A stretch of 64,000 nt of DNA from contig NC_087065.1 in assembly GCF_963678635.1 (NCBI RefSeq), positions 33,977,679 through 34,041,678 of the forward strand, in the 5' to 3' direction. A program made the translations under genes and the position numbers. This document shows, piece after piece, positions 1-12,110 of this stretch (positions are counted from its first letter, which is position 1; every line of letters begins with the position of its first letter). A model generated the notes under the pieces. The model saw nothing but the letters and a program-made list of their open reading frames with translations. It did not search any database and was not told the DNA's origin. The stretch is from Symsagittifera roscoffensis. Lineage: Eukaryota > Xenacoelomorpha > Acoela > Convolutidae.

Positions 1-324
1 TCCTTTTAAAAAAAACTTTTATGGTTTTTTCTTCCTATTTCTTTTCTTTTTCCGTTTTTTGTTACGCTATTTGTCTTTTACTTATTTTATTTGTATTTCA
101 GTGGCCCCCCATACTCGGTTAGCTATCGCACCAAAAAATTTTCTCAAGCTTACTTAAAAAGCTATCACGGTTAAACCAGAAGGTGGACACGTTCCAGTTA
201 AACCGTACCACCGGTACTCTAGAATGGGCATGTAGTCCGGAGCTGCGTCAAGTGGGTTCGCTCGCGTAGTCTTGATGTCGTGAAACACCAGGGAGCGCGA
301 CAAAAATACTATTTAAAAGTCGCC
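1..324. other. No recognisable feature
   Basis: A+T-rich start with poly-T and poly-A runs, then a more balanced stretch. No convincing coding frame, RNA or repeat match to the rest of the window was seen. It borders an inverted copy of the array segment. Confidence 0.4.
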
Positions 325-965
325 TACTTATTTTACATATGATGTTAAGAAAAACAGGCCCAATAACCAATGGCTCAAGGGTCAGGGACACTATCTCTTG
401 TGCTTTTGTACCTCATTCAGTCGGAGCCATTACGGTTCGTAAAAGTCATGAGACTACAATTAGTGCTACCGCTTAAAGGTCACTACCAAAAAATAACGCC
501 CTACCACCACTCTAGAAAGAAGAACGCCCCCATGGCTAAGGTCTCTAAATACCTAAAACACGTGAACGCCATTAAAAACAGTGTCGGAAGCTCTGTTATA
601 CTATTAGTTTTATAAGACAGTGGACTGATCAATTTCAGACAATTCGCCCTATCTCGACATAATCACATGAAATGCCATCAAGAAATTAAATTCAGAACTC
701 ATATACCTTCACAACTCTAGATTCAAGTAAATAACATAACTATGATAACTCTGGAAGTTTTAAGAAGGTACGTTTAGCTCAAGTAGTTTTGTTTTCTGGA
801 CCATTGGGCAGCTGCAGCTGTCCACTTTCTACTTAAGGTTCTCTGTCGTGAACAAGACAGCTCTACTCGAATTGAAGACTCTGGTAAAACTGCGAATAGC
901 AATTTTACTCTATGGAATTTGGTCACCTTTCCCGCAATTCTAATTGATTTCTTCTGATAAAATTA
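325..965 (-). repeat. Inverted, diverged copy of the array segment at about 6.75-7.43 kb
   Basis: Read on the minus strand this matches the segment around 6750-7430: shared blocks include the pieces reading 'GGCCCAATAA', 'GGCTCAAGGGTCAGGGACAC', 'CATGGCTAAGGTCTCTAAAT' and 'TTTTGTTTTCTGGACCATTG'. Divergence is clearly higher than among the later direct copies. The small plus-strand frame at 370-615 lies wholly inside this repeat and I do not regard it as a gene. Confidence 0.75.
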
Positions 966-994
966 ATTTCTGATTTTTAGTTGTCGCGAGAAAC

Positions 995-2140
995 AGTGGA
1001 AATTTACGATATTTGTATTACTGGCGACTTCAATATGCCGCATGTAAGCTGGAGTTCCAGAGTCTCTCCGAGCGCAGATGACAAATGAGAAGTGAAATCC
1101 TCTACACATAAACATGGTATTTTTCTCGATTTATGCTTTGTCACTAGCGACTACCTTTACAGCGTCAAAGTTGACTACACTGCCCTACTTTCTGACCATT
1201 TTCCGGTACATATTACACTAGATCTCCCAGTGGTCTACAATGTTGATGATCATGTACCACAAATCAACTTTTCTATAGCGAATATTCCATTACTCTACTA
1301 TTGATTACCTTCGATACAGCAACTTTCCGCACTCGCCAAAACATCAGATGCATTTTACTTCTATGAAGACTGGTATGCGGGTGTTAGTATGGCCATTACT
1401 TCTATCTCGACAAGAGAACGTCTAAAAAGATCTTTATATCCGTTTTACTACTCAGTTCGGATCCTAAGGCAACCTTTTAGAGAAGCATTTTAGAGAAGCA
1501 AGCTGACGCTCAAAAGTCAATTGAGCTGGACAAATTACTATCTATATCTGGAATGAAATTTACGACAACTACTGAGGCGTACAAGCTCTTGAAATCTATA
1601 AGCGGCTCCAAATATTTTCCGTCCATAATATCATGGAGTACTAAACGGCTACTTCTTATGCATGGAAAGCTGAACTTTTCAATCATTATTTTTGCTATGT
1701 TTACCAGCAAAAAGAACGTTTCGACGCCCCTATTTGTGTTCAACAACCAGATGCTGTCCTTTTCGACGCGAGTTTTACTGCTGAGGAGTTCGAATTTTCT
1801 CTTTCACAGGTACCAGATACAAGTTCACAATCCTTTGATCATATCAAAGGCAAAATTTTTCATTATAGTTTCAAGTGTTTAGCAGCTTTCGTTTACATGC
1901 TTTTTGACGTATTGACGTCATGCGAATGGCCTAAAGAATGGAAGTGTGCTTTGGTCATCCCTGTCATAAGTCAGGATCGGTCAGTAATTACAGACCTATT
2001 AGTATATTACCATGTTTATCATTCGTTCTGGAGATAATTCTGTTTAACCAAAATGATTTCAAAATCAGACACAAGCTTGTAGAGTGTCAACACGGTTTTT
2101 GCCGCAGAAGATCTACGATTACCCAGTTACCTCTGTTCTG
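995..2140 (+). pseudogene. LINE copy A: endonuclease plus start of reverse transcriptase (Jockey/CR1 type), truncated
   Basis: Fragment of ORF2 of a non-LTR retrotransposon. The 5' part encodes the end of an apurinic-type endonuclease: a 'TGDFNMPHVSW' motif near 1022-1060 and 'LSDHFPVHITLDLP' near 1189-1230, the usual GDFN and SDH catalytic signatures of the family. A linker follows, then the first RT block (WPKEWK near 1930, then degraded). The copy stops near 2140, where an inverted repeat fragment begins, so the catalytic FADD block is absent. Stops and frame changes are frequent. It is almost a duplicate of the 5' part of copy B at 2340-3570, so the two form a partial tandem pair. Assignment to the Jockey/CR1 group rests on motif order by eye. 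Confidence 0.8.
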
Positions 2141-2335
2141 TTTCCCGCTATTCTAATTGAATTCTTCTGATAAAATTAAATTCTGATTTTCAGTGGTTGC
2201 GAGAAACTTAAGCATGACATGGTCGATTCAAACTTTTGAAAAACTTTTTATGTCCCCAAAATTTAGGTAAGACTTTCACATCAAGGTCAAACTTTCAAAT
2301 ATGACCGACTGGCACATCCATCATTTCTTGAAATT
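2141..2335 (-). repeat. Short inverted fragment of the array segment near 6.6-6.7 kb
   Basis: The minus strand reads the block containing 'GGATGTGCCAGTCGGTCATA', which recurs directly at about 6600, 12695 and 18825. It sits exactly between LINE copies A and B, so it is either an insertion or the trace of the rearrangement that duplicated the LINE. Confidence 0.65.
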
Positions 2336-2339
2336 TTTA

Positions 2340-4700
2340 TTGAAAGTCACTCCACAGTGGAAATTTACGATATTTTTATTACTGGTGACTTCAATATGCC
2401 GCATGTAAGCTGGAGTTCCAGATTCTACCGAGCGCAAATGACAAATGAGAAGTGAAATCCTCTACACATAAACATGGTATTTTTCTCGATTTATGCTTTG
2501 TCACTAGCGACTACCTTTACAGCGTCAAAGTTGACTACACTGCCCTACTTTCTGACCATTTTCCGGTACATATTACACTAGATCTCCCAGTGGTCTACAA
2601 TGTTGATGATCATGTACCACAAACCAACTTTTCTATAGCGAACATTCCATTACTCTACTATTGATTACCTTCGATACAGCAACTTTCCGCACTCGCCAAA
2701 ACATCAGATGCATTTTACTTCTATGAAGACTGCTATGCGGGTGTTAGTATGGCCATTACTTCTATCTCGACAAGAGAACGTCTAAAAAGATCTTCATATC
2801 CGTTTTACTACTCATCACATATAATACTTTTTCTTAACAAGATAAATACCCTCAAGTATCGAGCAAATTCGGATCCTAAGTCAACTTTTTAGAGAAGCAT
2901 TTTACAAAAGCAGGCTGACGCTCAAAAGTCAATTGAGCTGGACAAATTACTATCTATATCCGGAATGGAAATTACGACAACTACTGAGGCGTACAAGCTC
3001 TTGAAATCTATAAGCGGCTCCACACATTTTCCGTCCACTTTACCATGGAGTACTAAACGGCTATTTCTTATGCATCGAAAGCTGACCTTTTCAATCATTA
3101 TTTTTGCTATGTTTACCAGCAAAAAGAACGTTTCGATGCCCCTATTTGTGTTCAACAACCAGATAATGTACTTGTAGACATGAGCTTTACTGTTAAGGAC
3201 GTCGAATTGCCTCTATCACAGGTACCAGATACAAGTTCTCAATCCTCTGATCATATCAAAGGCAAAAATCTTCATTATGGCTTCAAGTGTTTAGCACCTT
3301 TCGTTTACATGCTTTTTGACGTATTGACGTCATGCGAATGGCCTAAAGAATGGAAGTGTGCTTTGGTCAACCCTGCTCATAAGTCAGGATCTGTTCGGTC
3401 AGTCAGTAATCACAGACCTATCAGTATATTACCATGTTTATCATTGGTTCTGGAGAGAGTTTTGTTTAACCACAATGATTTCAAAATCAGACACAAGCTT
3501 AGAGACTGTCAACACGGTTTTTGCCGCAGAAGATCTACGATTACCCAGTTACTTTTGTTCTGTGATCAGCTTTACGTATGGAGGACGATTCATGTGCTTA
3601 CTTCGGTTTTTCAAAGGCTTTCGATAGAGTGCCTCATCATCTCTTTTTTAAAAGTTATCTGCATTCGGCTTTCGCCCATCTTTCCACAAATTATTCATAT
3701 CTTACTTGGATGATAGAACCATATGCGTTAAAATCAAGGATAAAGTCTCAAGTACCATGTTAGTCATCAGCGGCGCACCACAGGGCAATGTTCTGGGAAC
3801 TCTAATGTTTGCCATCTACATAAACGATTTACCCGATGATAGGGTTTTTAGTGATTGCTTTTTGTTTGCAGACGATAGTAAACTTTTGTGTGCCTTATTG
3901 CAACTGAATTCCGACCTTCAAGCTGATGTAACCACTTTCAAAAATTGGGCAGGTCAAAACCTTATGAAGTTTATTACCGCAAAACGTCGGGTGGTAAGGT
4001 TTTCTAGCAACCCAACATGGCCACTGCACATAACACTGAATTCTGAACCTATCACAAAAACAGATTATATAAGAGATTTGGGCGTGTTCATAGAAAAATC
4101 CTTAAATTGGAACAAAAATGCTGATAAAAAAATTGAGAAAGCGTACAAGGCATTCATCAAGACTAATGGATCATCATATTCACGTGTCCTCTTCTTAGAA
4201 AGATGCATGTCTATCAAGCCTGCGTACTGTCCATTGTCACATACGCGACACAAGTGTGGTCTCCGGATATAAATTCCATCAGAAGATTCAAGCAAATCCA
4301 GAAAAAATCGCTAAAATGGATCATCGCCAACCCTGGCACAACATACAAAGAGAACCTTGTAAGACTGCTTGTTATTCCAAATGTGTTTCTCTTACTTGTT
4401 ATGATTCATGTTTTCTCAACAGAATGATGAATGGGAAGTATGATCTGGACCCATTTAAATATGCCTGTCTGTCCCTGCCAAATAAGGAATTTAGTCTACA
4501 CAACAAGTTTTTGCTAAAAGTCATCAAAAAGATCATACTTTGCCCGCGTCGTCAAGTCCTACAATAACATATCAGCGAAGTCAGATGTGCATGTCTTCTC
4601 AAACTGTTTTTCATTCAAAATTAATCTGAAGCAATTTTTCTTCCAACAAACCCAAGACATATACTCCAATGATGCCAGCACATGGCTCAAAAACAAGTGA
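2340..4700 (+). pseudogene. LINE copy B: most complete copy of the Jockey/CR1-type ORF2
   Basis: In order: endonuclease end (GDFNMPHVSW near 2385-2420; SDHFPVHI near 2550-2580), linker, and reverse transcriptase from about 3330. RT landmarks are 'HRPISILPCLS' near 3412-3445, 'FSKAFDRVPHHL' near 3605-3640, 'GAPQGNVLGTLMFAIYINDLP' (the QG motif) near 3770-3830 and the catalytic 'FADDSKLL' near 3865-3890. After RT comes the conserved tail with 'LGVFIEKSLNW' and, in another frame, 'QACVLSIVTYATQVWSPDI'. The frame closes with DASTWLKNK and TGA at 4698-4700. At least four frameshifts or stops separate these blocks, so it cannot make a working enzyme, although the YxDD-equivalent FADD is intact. The 5' ORF1 is not recognisable upstream. 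Confidence 0.88.
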
Positions 4701-5160
4701 ATACCTAAGCTAATTTACTATATTAAATGTTGATTTGTTACCTAACAGGTAATTGAATTTTTTTGTTGTTGTGTTGAAACCAACCATTACTTGACTCGGA
4801 AAACTAGTCGACTATTTTCCTAACTACTCCAACTTCGCCTTTTATTTCGGAATCTGGCATTTCTTTTCATAAAAACGAGTAAAAAAAATTTTTAATGAAT
4901 TATATTTAAAAAACTGTAACTCTTTATAAAAATAAAATGAAAATTTTAGTCAATTTTTAAAATAAGTTTAAAACGAGCTAAAAGTAATGAGAAATACTCG
5001 GATAATTTTCAATACTCGTAATTACTCGGAAAAATATTAGTCACTTTTAAATACTCGATCTCGGAAACTCGAAATTAGGAATAAAATACGCGCACTCGAA
5101 CTCGAAATAGCAAATATCCGAACTCAGCCCGAGTACTCAGTACTCGAATCGTAAACCCTG
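4701..5160. repeat. LINE 3' tail followed by an ACTCG-rich segment ending in a hAT-like terminus
   Basis: The first ~75 bases are the LINE 3' untranslated tail, with a TTG-rich end (also present at 16898-16980). The rest is packed with ACTCG/CTCGA words and ends CGTAAACCCTG at 5160. Read on the minus strand, that end is CAGGGTTTACGATTCGAGTA, which looks like the CAGGG-type terminal repeat of hAT transposons and their MITEs. No matching opposite end or 8-base target duplication was found, so this is a possible remnant only. Confidence 0.45.
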
Positions 5161-6125
5161 ATGGCATTGCTTGGCTTGCAGAAGAAAACAACAAGAAGCA
5201 GATCGGACAGAGAATAGTTCGAAAGTTTTCTTTAGATATGTGGAAGACATAGTTAGAACTGTCAAGGGCGATCCTGGGGTAGTTCTCGAGGCTGCCAACA
5301 AATTGCATCCAAACTTGCAGTTAACCATAGAAGAACTTGATAATAACGGTAATTTGGTCGTTTTGGATTTAAATGTTAACGTGGACTTAGGAAAAAAGGT
5401 CACTTGGAGGTGGTTTCAAAAACCCACGGATACCGACATCATTCAATTTTTTAGAGGCTGCGCACCTTTGCAATACAAAAGAAACGGTAATGAAGGGACG
5501 TTCCACAGAGTTTTCAGAAGTACCTCAGCATTGGAAAATTTTGACCAGGTATTGGAGAAAAATCGGAAACAATGGACTGAAAACCAATATCCGAAAAATT
5601 GGTCGGACAGGGTAGTGTTTGAATCTCTTTAGAAGACCATTGAGGGAAAGAAAAGTTTAGAGGTGACGGCATCAGAAACGAGATATTATAAATGTTTAAA
5701 AGAATCACCCCCTTTTTACACTGCAATATCAAGGCATTGCATCTCCACTGTTAGCTGCAAAGACTCGGCAAATGTCTGGGGCACAAATAAATTTTAGAAA
5801 AAAACTAAAATCATGCTTGCAATCCCTCAAATCTTGCTTTGCTCGTAAACTGAGATCTAAAGTGTTGTATAAGCTTACATGTAGTGGATGTAACTGAACA
5901 GATGTCGGCTAGAAACACGACATTTAGCCACGAGGGTCGATGAGCACCGCAAAGAGTACTCCCCAGTAGGGCAAAACTTGTTAGAATTTAATAAGGAGGT
6001 AGGCGGTACTGCTGAATTGAAGTCAGAGACTATAGACAAAACAGACATAACTCCGAAGCTGCTCACATAAGAGGCTTCGCATGTTTGGAGGGAAAGGCCG
6101 AAATTCAACACAAGATGAAATTAGG
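5161..6125 (+). pseudogene. Penelope-like element, copy 1: RT C-terminus and GIY-YIG endonuclease
   Basis: The open frame 5171-5632 carries the end of a Penelope-type reverse transcriptase: 'RYVEDIVRTVKG' (position of the catalytic YVDD), 'HPNLQLTIEELDNNG', then 'FQKPTDTDII', 'CAPLQYKRN' and 'EGTFHRVFRSTS', the order seen in Penelope-like polymerases. From about 5850, across frameshifts, comes the endonuclease: 'SKVLYKLTCSGCN', then 'VDEHRKEYSPVGQNLLEF' near 5937-5990, matching the YxxxC...C and later conserved blocks of the GIY-YIG domain that Penelope elements carry. The second catalytic Asp of the RT reads Glu (YVED). The N-terminal RT half is missing; the ACTCG-rich segment abuts it. Clearly inactive. 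Confidence 0.8.
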
Positions 6126-6402
6126 AGCCGGGAATTAACACTAAAATTATAGTCCATGTATGATATGGCTAAATTTTAAAAAACTGACATGTAAGAATAG
6201 AAAATAATCCCAAATCGAAACTTAATAACATTGAATGAACAAAAAACTAACAAATCTCAGAAATTTACACTAAAATATTATTAATCTTTACGTAAAGTAT
6301 TACAGTTGTTTAATTTTGATTGCTCAAAAATTTTTGAAGCTTTTTTAGTCTCGTGTGTCGAATTTTCAGATCTTTGATTGTTTTGTAACTGTTGTACAAA
6401 AG

Positions 6403-6448
6403 GTTAATCCTGATGATGCACAAAATATGCGAAAACGTTCGGATTAAC
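6403..6448 (+). ncRNA. Hammerhead-ribozyme-like hairpin, copy 1
   Basis: An 8-base stem (GTTAATCC at 6403-6410 pairing with GGATTAAC at 6441-6448) encloses TGATGA, a small GCA/TGC hairpin, GAAA and ACGTTC. CUGAUGA and GAAA are the core boxes of type I hammerheads, and AACGTT is a palindrome of the kind that lets short stem III hammerheads work as dimers. Hammerheads are known next to Penelope-like elements, and this lies about 280 bases past the GIY-YIG remnant. Against it: the core C is used by the 8-base stem, and an extra T sits between TGATGA and the inner hairpin. The plain alternative is a conserved hairpin with no cleavage activity. Confidence 0.45.
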
Positions 6449-7479
6449 AATTAAAAATTTTTCTGAAAAGAATTAATTTTTTTTTTAAATTAAACCTTGA
6501 GTTAATCAGAAGGTCAAAAATATCATAGTTACCGAGTTTACAGTCAAAAATCGCTTCATCGCGTTATCCAGACAAAATACTAGGAGTTTTCTAGATATGG
6601 AATGTGCCAGTCGGTCATATTCTGAAAATCTATCTTGCTTTTGAGGGAAATGGAAATTTCAAAAATAATTTAGATTGACCATGTTATGCTCAAAATTATC
6701 GCAACAACTGAAAAGAGAAGTCAATAAAATTCTGATGAACCGAATAATAAATGCGGGAAAGTGGACAGAGAATCACTCTGGAGACAAGTTACTATTCGCA
6801 ATTTGTCCAATAAAAATCAAATCGAATAGAGCTGTCTTGTTGCCGCTAGAGAAAGCCGAGCGCTGTAGCGAGAGTGTTATTACTGGAGCAAGGAAAACCA
6901 TTATTGTGCAGGTCGCTGAGTGAAGCGACCCAATGGCCTAGAAAACAAAACTACTTCAGTTCATACTAGTTATTTCCTCAAACTTCTAGAGTTACTTCAG
7001 TGATGCAATTCAATTGATCCTAGAGTCTTATCAATATGTGAGTATTAAATTTAAATCGTTGAGTGTATTTCACTCAGTCATGTTGAGATAAGGCACGTTT
7101 TAGGTTGATGCATCTAAAATGGATCGAAGGTCCACTGTCTATTAAAAACTAATGGTAAAATTGAGTTTAAAAACCTGTTTTTAAAAATGTTAGCGGGTTT
7201 TAGGTATTTAGAGACCTTGCCATGGGGATGTTCTTATTTCTAGAGTGGGGGGATTATATTGGTAGTAGCCTCCTAATTGCACCACGAGCTTGAAGTCCTA
7301 TGTCTTAAGCGAACCTACTGGGCTGCGACATAATGAGTTACAAAAACACAAGAGGTAGTGTCCCTGACCCTTGAGCCAATTTTTATAGGGCCTATTTTTC
7401 TTATTCTCATATGTTGCGTAAGCGGACGAACTTTACAGAAGAGTAAAGTATAATGTTGATAAAAGTAAAAAAAATTGGG
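6449..7479. repeat. Non-coding part of the array unit (copy 1)
   Basis: A+T-rich segment between the hairpin and the minus-strand RT. It recurs at 12545-13570 and 18676-19700 and inverted at 325-965. It contains a GC-richer block near 6680-6940 with short open frames in both directions, but none shows a recognisable domain and the frame is not held between copies. Probably the 3' region of the minus-strand element or of the Penelope-like element. Confidence 0.6.
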
Positions 7480-7599
7480 GAATAAAAAACCAGAATGAGA
7501 AAACTAACACCTGTGCGGAATAATTTGGAGTTGAAAAAGGATCAAAAGCACTGACCTGATATAAGGCTACGGGTCCATCATGTACTTACATAAAGCTGC

Positions 7600-9330
7600 A
7601 ATTTTGTTCCGTTGGCTCTATAAAAAAATTTCTTCAAAAGTAGGTTTATCATTAGTAGTGCACATTACACAGGCAGCGTTCACATCCTGTATTGCGAGTG
7701 ATGTTCTCTGCTTAAGGAAACTACCTGCACTGGATTCCTTAACACACGTGCTCAGTTTCTTACAAAGCTTGTTCAGAAAATTCCCAGTGCTAGGGGCGGC
7801 GGCATCCTGAATATTAAAAGATATTGGTTGAAAAATTTATCTATCATTAACTAAATCTCTATGTATGGCAGATTTTCGAAATTCAGCCTCGCGATTACAA
7901 ACCGAACATGCGCTTATTCTACTAGGGGGTAGTGAGTCAATTACCGTTAGATCCCACCTGAGGTGCCCACCAAATGCCAATAGGACGAGCGTCAAATCGT
8001 CTGATCGCTTCTGATCTGTCTGTCCTATGGAGGGGTCGTGGCTATGGAACAGAAAGATCCGCTAACGCATCTATTTTTTTCACAAATTTTTGAACCTGGG
8101 CGGGATCCAACTGCAGTTCCTACACGGTATGACATTGAACCATTGCGATCCGAGATTATTCTGATAAACATGCCCCTTTTTACATCATCAAAATTGAGTT
8201 TAATATATTTTTTTTGGATTTCTGTTTCCGGAGCGACTTCACATTTAGCTGAATACAACCATAGTTCTAATTTATCATCCGAAATTCCATCTTCATGCTC
8301 TAAATCAAAAAACTCACTTGAGGTAGCTTTCGCTCCTACTGCTGAGGCTAAAAAAGCGGGTAGAGCGAGTAGGCGAGTGGAATCCAGCTTATCAATAACC
8401 TTCGAGGTCTTTTCCAGCTCGGCAATTTCTCATTTAGCAATTCTTTGCGACAAGATCCGCCTATAATGGAGCCCATGATAACATGTTCATCTTTAGATTT
8501 GATTTTTGATTTTTCATTTGGAGACTTACGTTTTGAATTTGACCTATAATTGTTTTGTACTGCGTACCTGCCGTCTGTCCTGGAAAACATAGCTCACATT
8601 TTTCTATGCTTAGGCTTAAACTATACTTTTTCTGACTTTCATACGTTTTTAAGGTCTCGGAACGCTATCTTGTAGTCATCGACTAGGTTTCATCTAAACA
8701 CCAAACGTTTATTTTGAATTACAAATTTTTTGACTAGCGTCTGTTTTTTTCAGCAAAAAGCGGTGGAACCTCGGGATCAGCTTGCTGGGCTCCATCCACC
8801 GACATATTGACAGAAGTTCAGTCAAAAAGATAACTCGGTTTGCTGTTCGCGCAATGAGTCTGTTTGTACACTTACGGGCTGTTCGGAAAAACGTGGTTCA
8901 GCATAATTTCTCTATTCAGACAGTTAAATGCATTACTTAAATTTAATTTAAATAAAAATGAGCACGCTCTCTCAAGTTTCTAAAGCTCCTCGTTTAGTAC
9001 CACAACCTCTCTGAAAACTCCCCAAAAAACGCCTTGTTTTCTGCCCATTTCGACTCAATGCGTGTGAGCGCGTTGCCGATAGTAATCGGTTGCAAAAACA
9101 CATCTGTTTTTATGAGGCAATAAGGTTGGCCCCCAAAAAATCTTAACAATTTGGGTTCTTTACCTTCACCTATAACGTTTAAGAGCTTAATATACGATTT
9201 TCAGCAAAGAAACTCTGCATTGCCTTTTGATTTACTAATAGGGTCTTTGAAAACCTGGGGAAAAATCTTGTCCAGAACCGGTGATCAGGAACAAAATAAA
9301 TGAAACTCGCTGATAAGGAACAATCTTTAC
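7600..9330 (-). pseudogene. Minus-strand reverse transcriptase element, copy 1
   Basis: A second RT family, opposite to the LINE. Reading from 9330 downwards: 'IFPQVFKDPISKSKGNAEF'-like text, 'RFFGG..CLIKTD', a QPITIGN block (RT motif around 9060-9150, equal to IRPIAVG in relatives), 'NAFNCLNREIMLN' near 8905-8945, 'GAQQADPEVPPLF' near 8755-8795 (GVQQGDPLGPLLF in intact relatives), 'VDDYK' near 8660-8680 (the YLDD site), and 'GSIIGGSC' near 8455-8480. It ends with the C-terminal block 'LTLVLLAFGGHLRWDLTVID' and 'LAIQDVNAA', a domain I know from the end of many invertebrate retroelement polyproteins. Frameshifts and stops break it throughout. The clade name is uncertain. Confidence 0.72.
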
Positions 9331-10970
9331 CAAGCTCAGAAGGTACAGCGTCGCCACACTAAACTCCCCAGGTCAGGAATTCCTTCCTTCAGGCAAAAAA
9401 CCTACCTGACAGGCCTATCTCTAGAATCCGTTAAATGGTGCTCGACAAACAAGCATAAACATCAAACGTATCACACACAACTACTCAATAAGTTTATCAC
9501 AACAGTTAAACTATTACGGTAAAAGGTATTAATCATTGCAAAATGTGAAAATTAGACAAAAAATCATCTCAAAATTTTAAAAGAGAAAAAAGGAATGATG
9601 TCGTTCATTTTAATGGACTTCCAAAAATTTTAAAAAAGAGAAGTTACTGCACAGCTTTTTTTTAAGAAATAAAATGAAGTAAAGGTGTTTCACTAGAAGC
9701 CAGCTGAAACTTGAATTACACGTTAGATATTTTTCAAAATTTTTGAACCGATTCATTACAAAAACGGTGTGTTTTGGTCTTAGTTCTAAATTCGACCAGC
9801 AAAAAAGTTTTCAAGGAAAGTTTTAGGAAAAAATAGTTCGAAACAATTTTTTTCTTTGATTTTTTGGACCCTACAAAAAAAAAACGCATCAAAAATTTTC
9901 CGTTGGGAGACAGGAGGCAAAGGAAAACAGAGCTTCTTTCTTCACTTTTTGGAACTTGTTCTCTTTACGGTTAAGCTTTTATTTAATCTGCTATGTCCCT
10001 ATAGCCTTCATAACACACGCACAGCAGAACGGAATCTTTTCAGACAGCGTGCACCCAAGTGAAACTTATTCGTAGTGAACAAGTTCACAAGAGGCTTTAG
10101 CGTCCAAAACAAAAATTGAAAACTAAAATCGTGTGTATTTTTAGAAGAAAAAATGCTCAAAAGGGAGTATAGTATCAAAAAAGCATCACTCGGCACAAAA
10201 AAGTACTCAAAACCGCCCATATTTAGGTTCTAATTACAGAAGTCAAGCTGCGCTTAAGGTAAAAATAACCTTCAAATTAGTAAAACTTTGCAACGCGACG
10301 GATTCTAAGTGGCCACCTCGAGATTAAGTGTCTCACGTCCTACCCACACGGCTATGCACGTGAACGATCAACCAACAAGATCTACGAAGAAAGATGGGAA
10401 CAAATGCTAAGAAAATTTCAATACTTCAGATCATAATTATGGCAAGAGTGCCACCAAATGATTACTTTTGTTTGGCACTATGGTCAGAAAAAAAGTAGGT
10501 TCATACTAATACGCTACTCGCGCTAAAGCTTGCAAGTGTAAAAATGATAAACATTATAGAAAACACAACAAAAACATCTCTATAAAGTGGAATGAAAATT
10601 AGCAATAAGCCTCGTATTATAAAACTTTATCCACCTCTGAGGTCCAATCCTGTCACACACACTAACCGCAAGGTTGAAAGTCTCACACACTAACCGCACA
10701 GCCACTGAAGGTTAACGGGCACCAAACACTAGCACTAAAAAAGCATGAAACTTTCAAATTAGTAAGTTCTTTTATTTGCGAGTTAGCATAGAAAAAAGGA
10801 AGCTTCGGAATAGTACACTGAGCTGATCGCAAGTCTAACAAACTGAAATAAAGCACTGCTGAGCATAGTTTAATTCAAACATGCATGCTCAAACAAAATT
10901 AATGCTATTAGGCACAAAACCTAAGCTACATGAAGCTCCACGGGTTGACAGTGGCGCTTAAATCTACTTC
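9331..10970. repeat. Segment X of the array unit, copy 1
   Basis: Recurs at 14149-15740, 23021-24600 and, truncated, at 20280-20760. It starts with a block containing 'GACAGGCCTATCTCTAGAAT' and includes a Lys/Gln-rich plus-strand frame near 10040-10290 that is longest in the fourth copy (23700-23945). Another stretch near 10330-10440 reads 'YPHGYARERSTNKIYEERW' in one frame. I recognise no domain. It may be the 5' region or ORF1 of one of the elements in the unit. It ends where the truncated LINE copy C begins. Confidence 0.55.
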
Positions 10971-12110
10971 CAAAGTTACTTTTGTTCTGTGATCAGCTTT
11001 ACGTATGGAGGACCCTGCATGTGCTTACTTCGGTTTTTCAAAGGCATTCGATAGAGTGCCTCATCATCTCTTTTTTCTAAAAAGTTATCTGCATTCGGTT
11101 TTCGCACATCTTCCCTCAAATTATTCACATCTTACTTGGATGATAGAACCCAGTGCGTTAAAATCAATGATAAAGTCTCAGGTACCATGTAAGTCATCAG
11201 CAGCGTACCACAGGGCGGTGTTATGGGAACTCTATTGTTTGCCATCTACATAAACGATTTACCTGATGATAGGGTTTTTGGTGATTGCTTTTTGTTTGCA
11301 GACGATAGTAAACTTTCGTGTGCCTTATTGCAACTGAATTCCGACCTTTAAGCTGATGTAACAACTTTCATAAATTGGGCAGGTCAAAACCTTATGAAGT
11401 TCAATACCGCAAAACGTCGGGTGATAAGGTTTTCTAGCAACCCAACATCGCCACTGCACATAACACTGAATTCTGAACCTATCACAAAAACAGATTATAT
11501 AAGAGATTTGGACGTGTTCATAGAAATTTCTGTAAAATGGAACATACATGTTGATGAACAAAAAATTGAGAAAGCGTACAGGGCATTCATCATGACCAAT
11601 GGATCATCATATTCACGTGTCCTCTATTTAGAAAGATGCATGTCTATCAAGCCTGCGTACTGTCCATTGTCACATACGCGACACAAGTGTGGTCTCCGGA
11701 TATAAATTCCATCAGAAGATTCGAGCGAATCCAGAAAAAGGCGCTAAAATGGATCATCGCCAGGCCTGGCACAACATACAAAGAGAACCTTGTAAAACTG
11801 CGTGTTATTCCAGTTGTGTTTCTCTTACTTGTTATGATTCATGTTTTCTCAACAGGTTGATGAATGGGAAGTATGATCTGGACCCATTTAAATATGTCTG
11901 CTGTCCCTTCCGAACAAGGTTAAAATATTCTACACAACAAGTTTTTGTTAAAACTCATCAAAAAGATCATACTTTGCCCGCATCGTCAAGTCATTCAATA
12001 ACACATCAGCAAAGTCGGATTTGCATGTCTTCTCAAACTGTTTTTCATTCAAAATTAAACTGAAGCAATTTTTTCTCCAATAAACCCATGACATATACTA
12101 CGATGATGCC
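10971..12110 (+). pseudogene. LINE copy C: 5'-truncated RT and C-terminus
   Basis: Begins inside the RT at the same point as copies D and E ('LLLFCDQLYV' region), then FSKAFDRVPHHL near 11035-11070, the QG motif (near 11200-11240, shifted), FADDSKLS near 11290-11320 and the conserved tail to about 12100. The active-site DD is kept, but frames are broken. The sequence jumps near 12111 from the LINE tail directly into the end of the Penelope-like region, skipping what lies at 4.67-6.0 kb in copy 1, with no target-site duplication visible. Confidence 0.85.

Noticed and set aside
370-615. 81-codon plus-strand frame near the left edge
   Set aside because: Lies inside an inverted repeat copy and is not kept open in the other copies; no domain.
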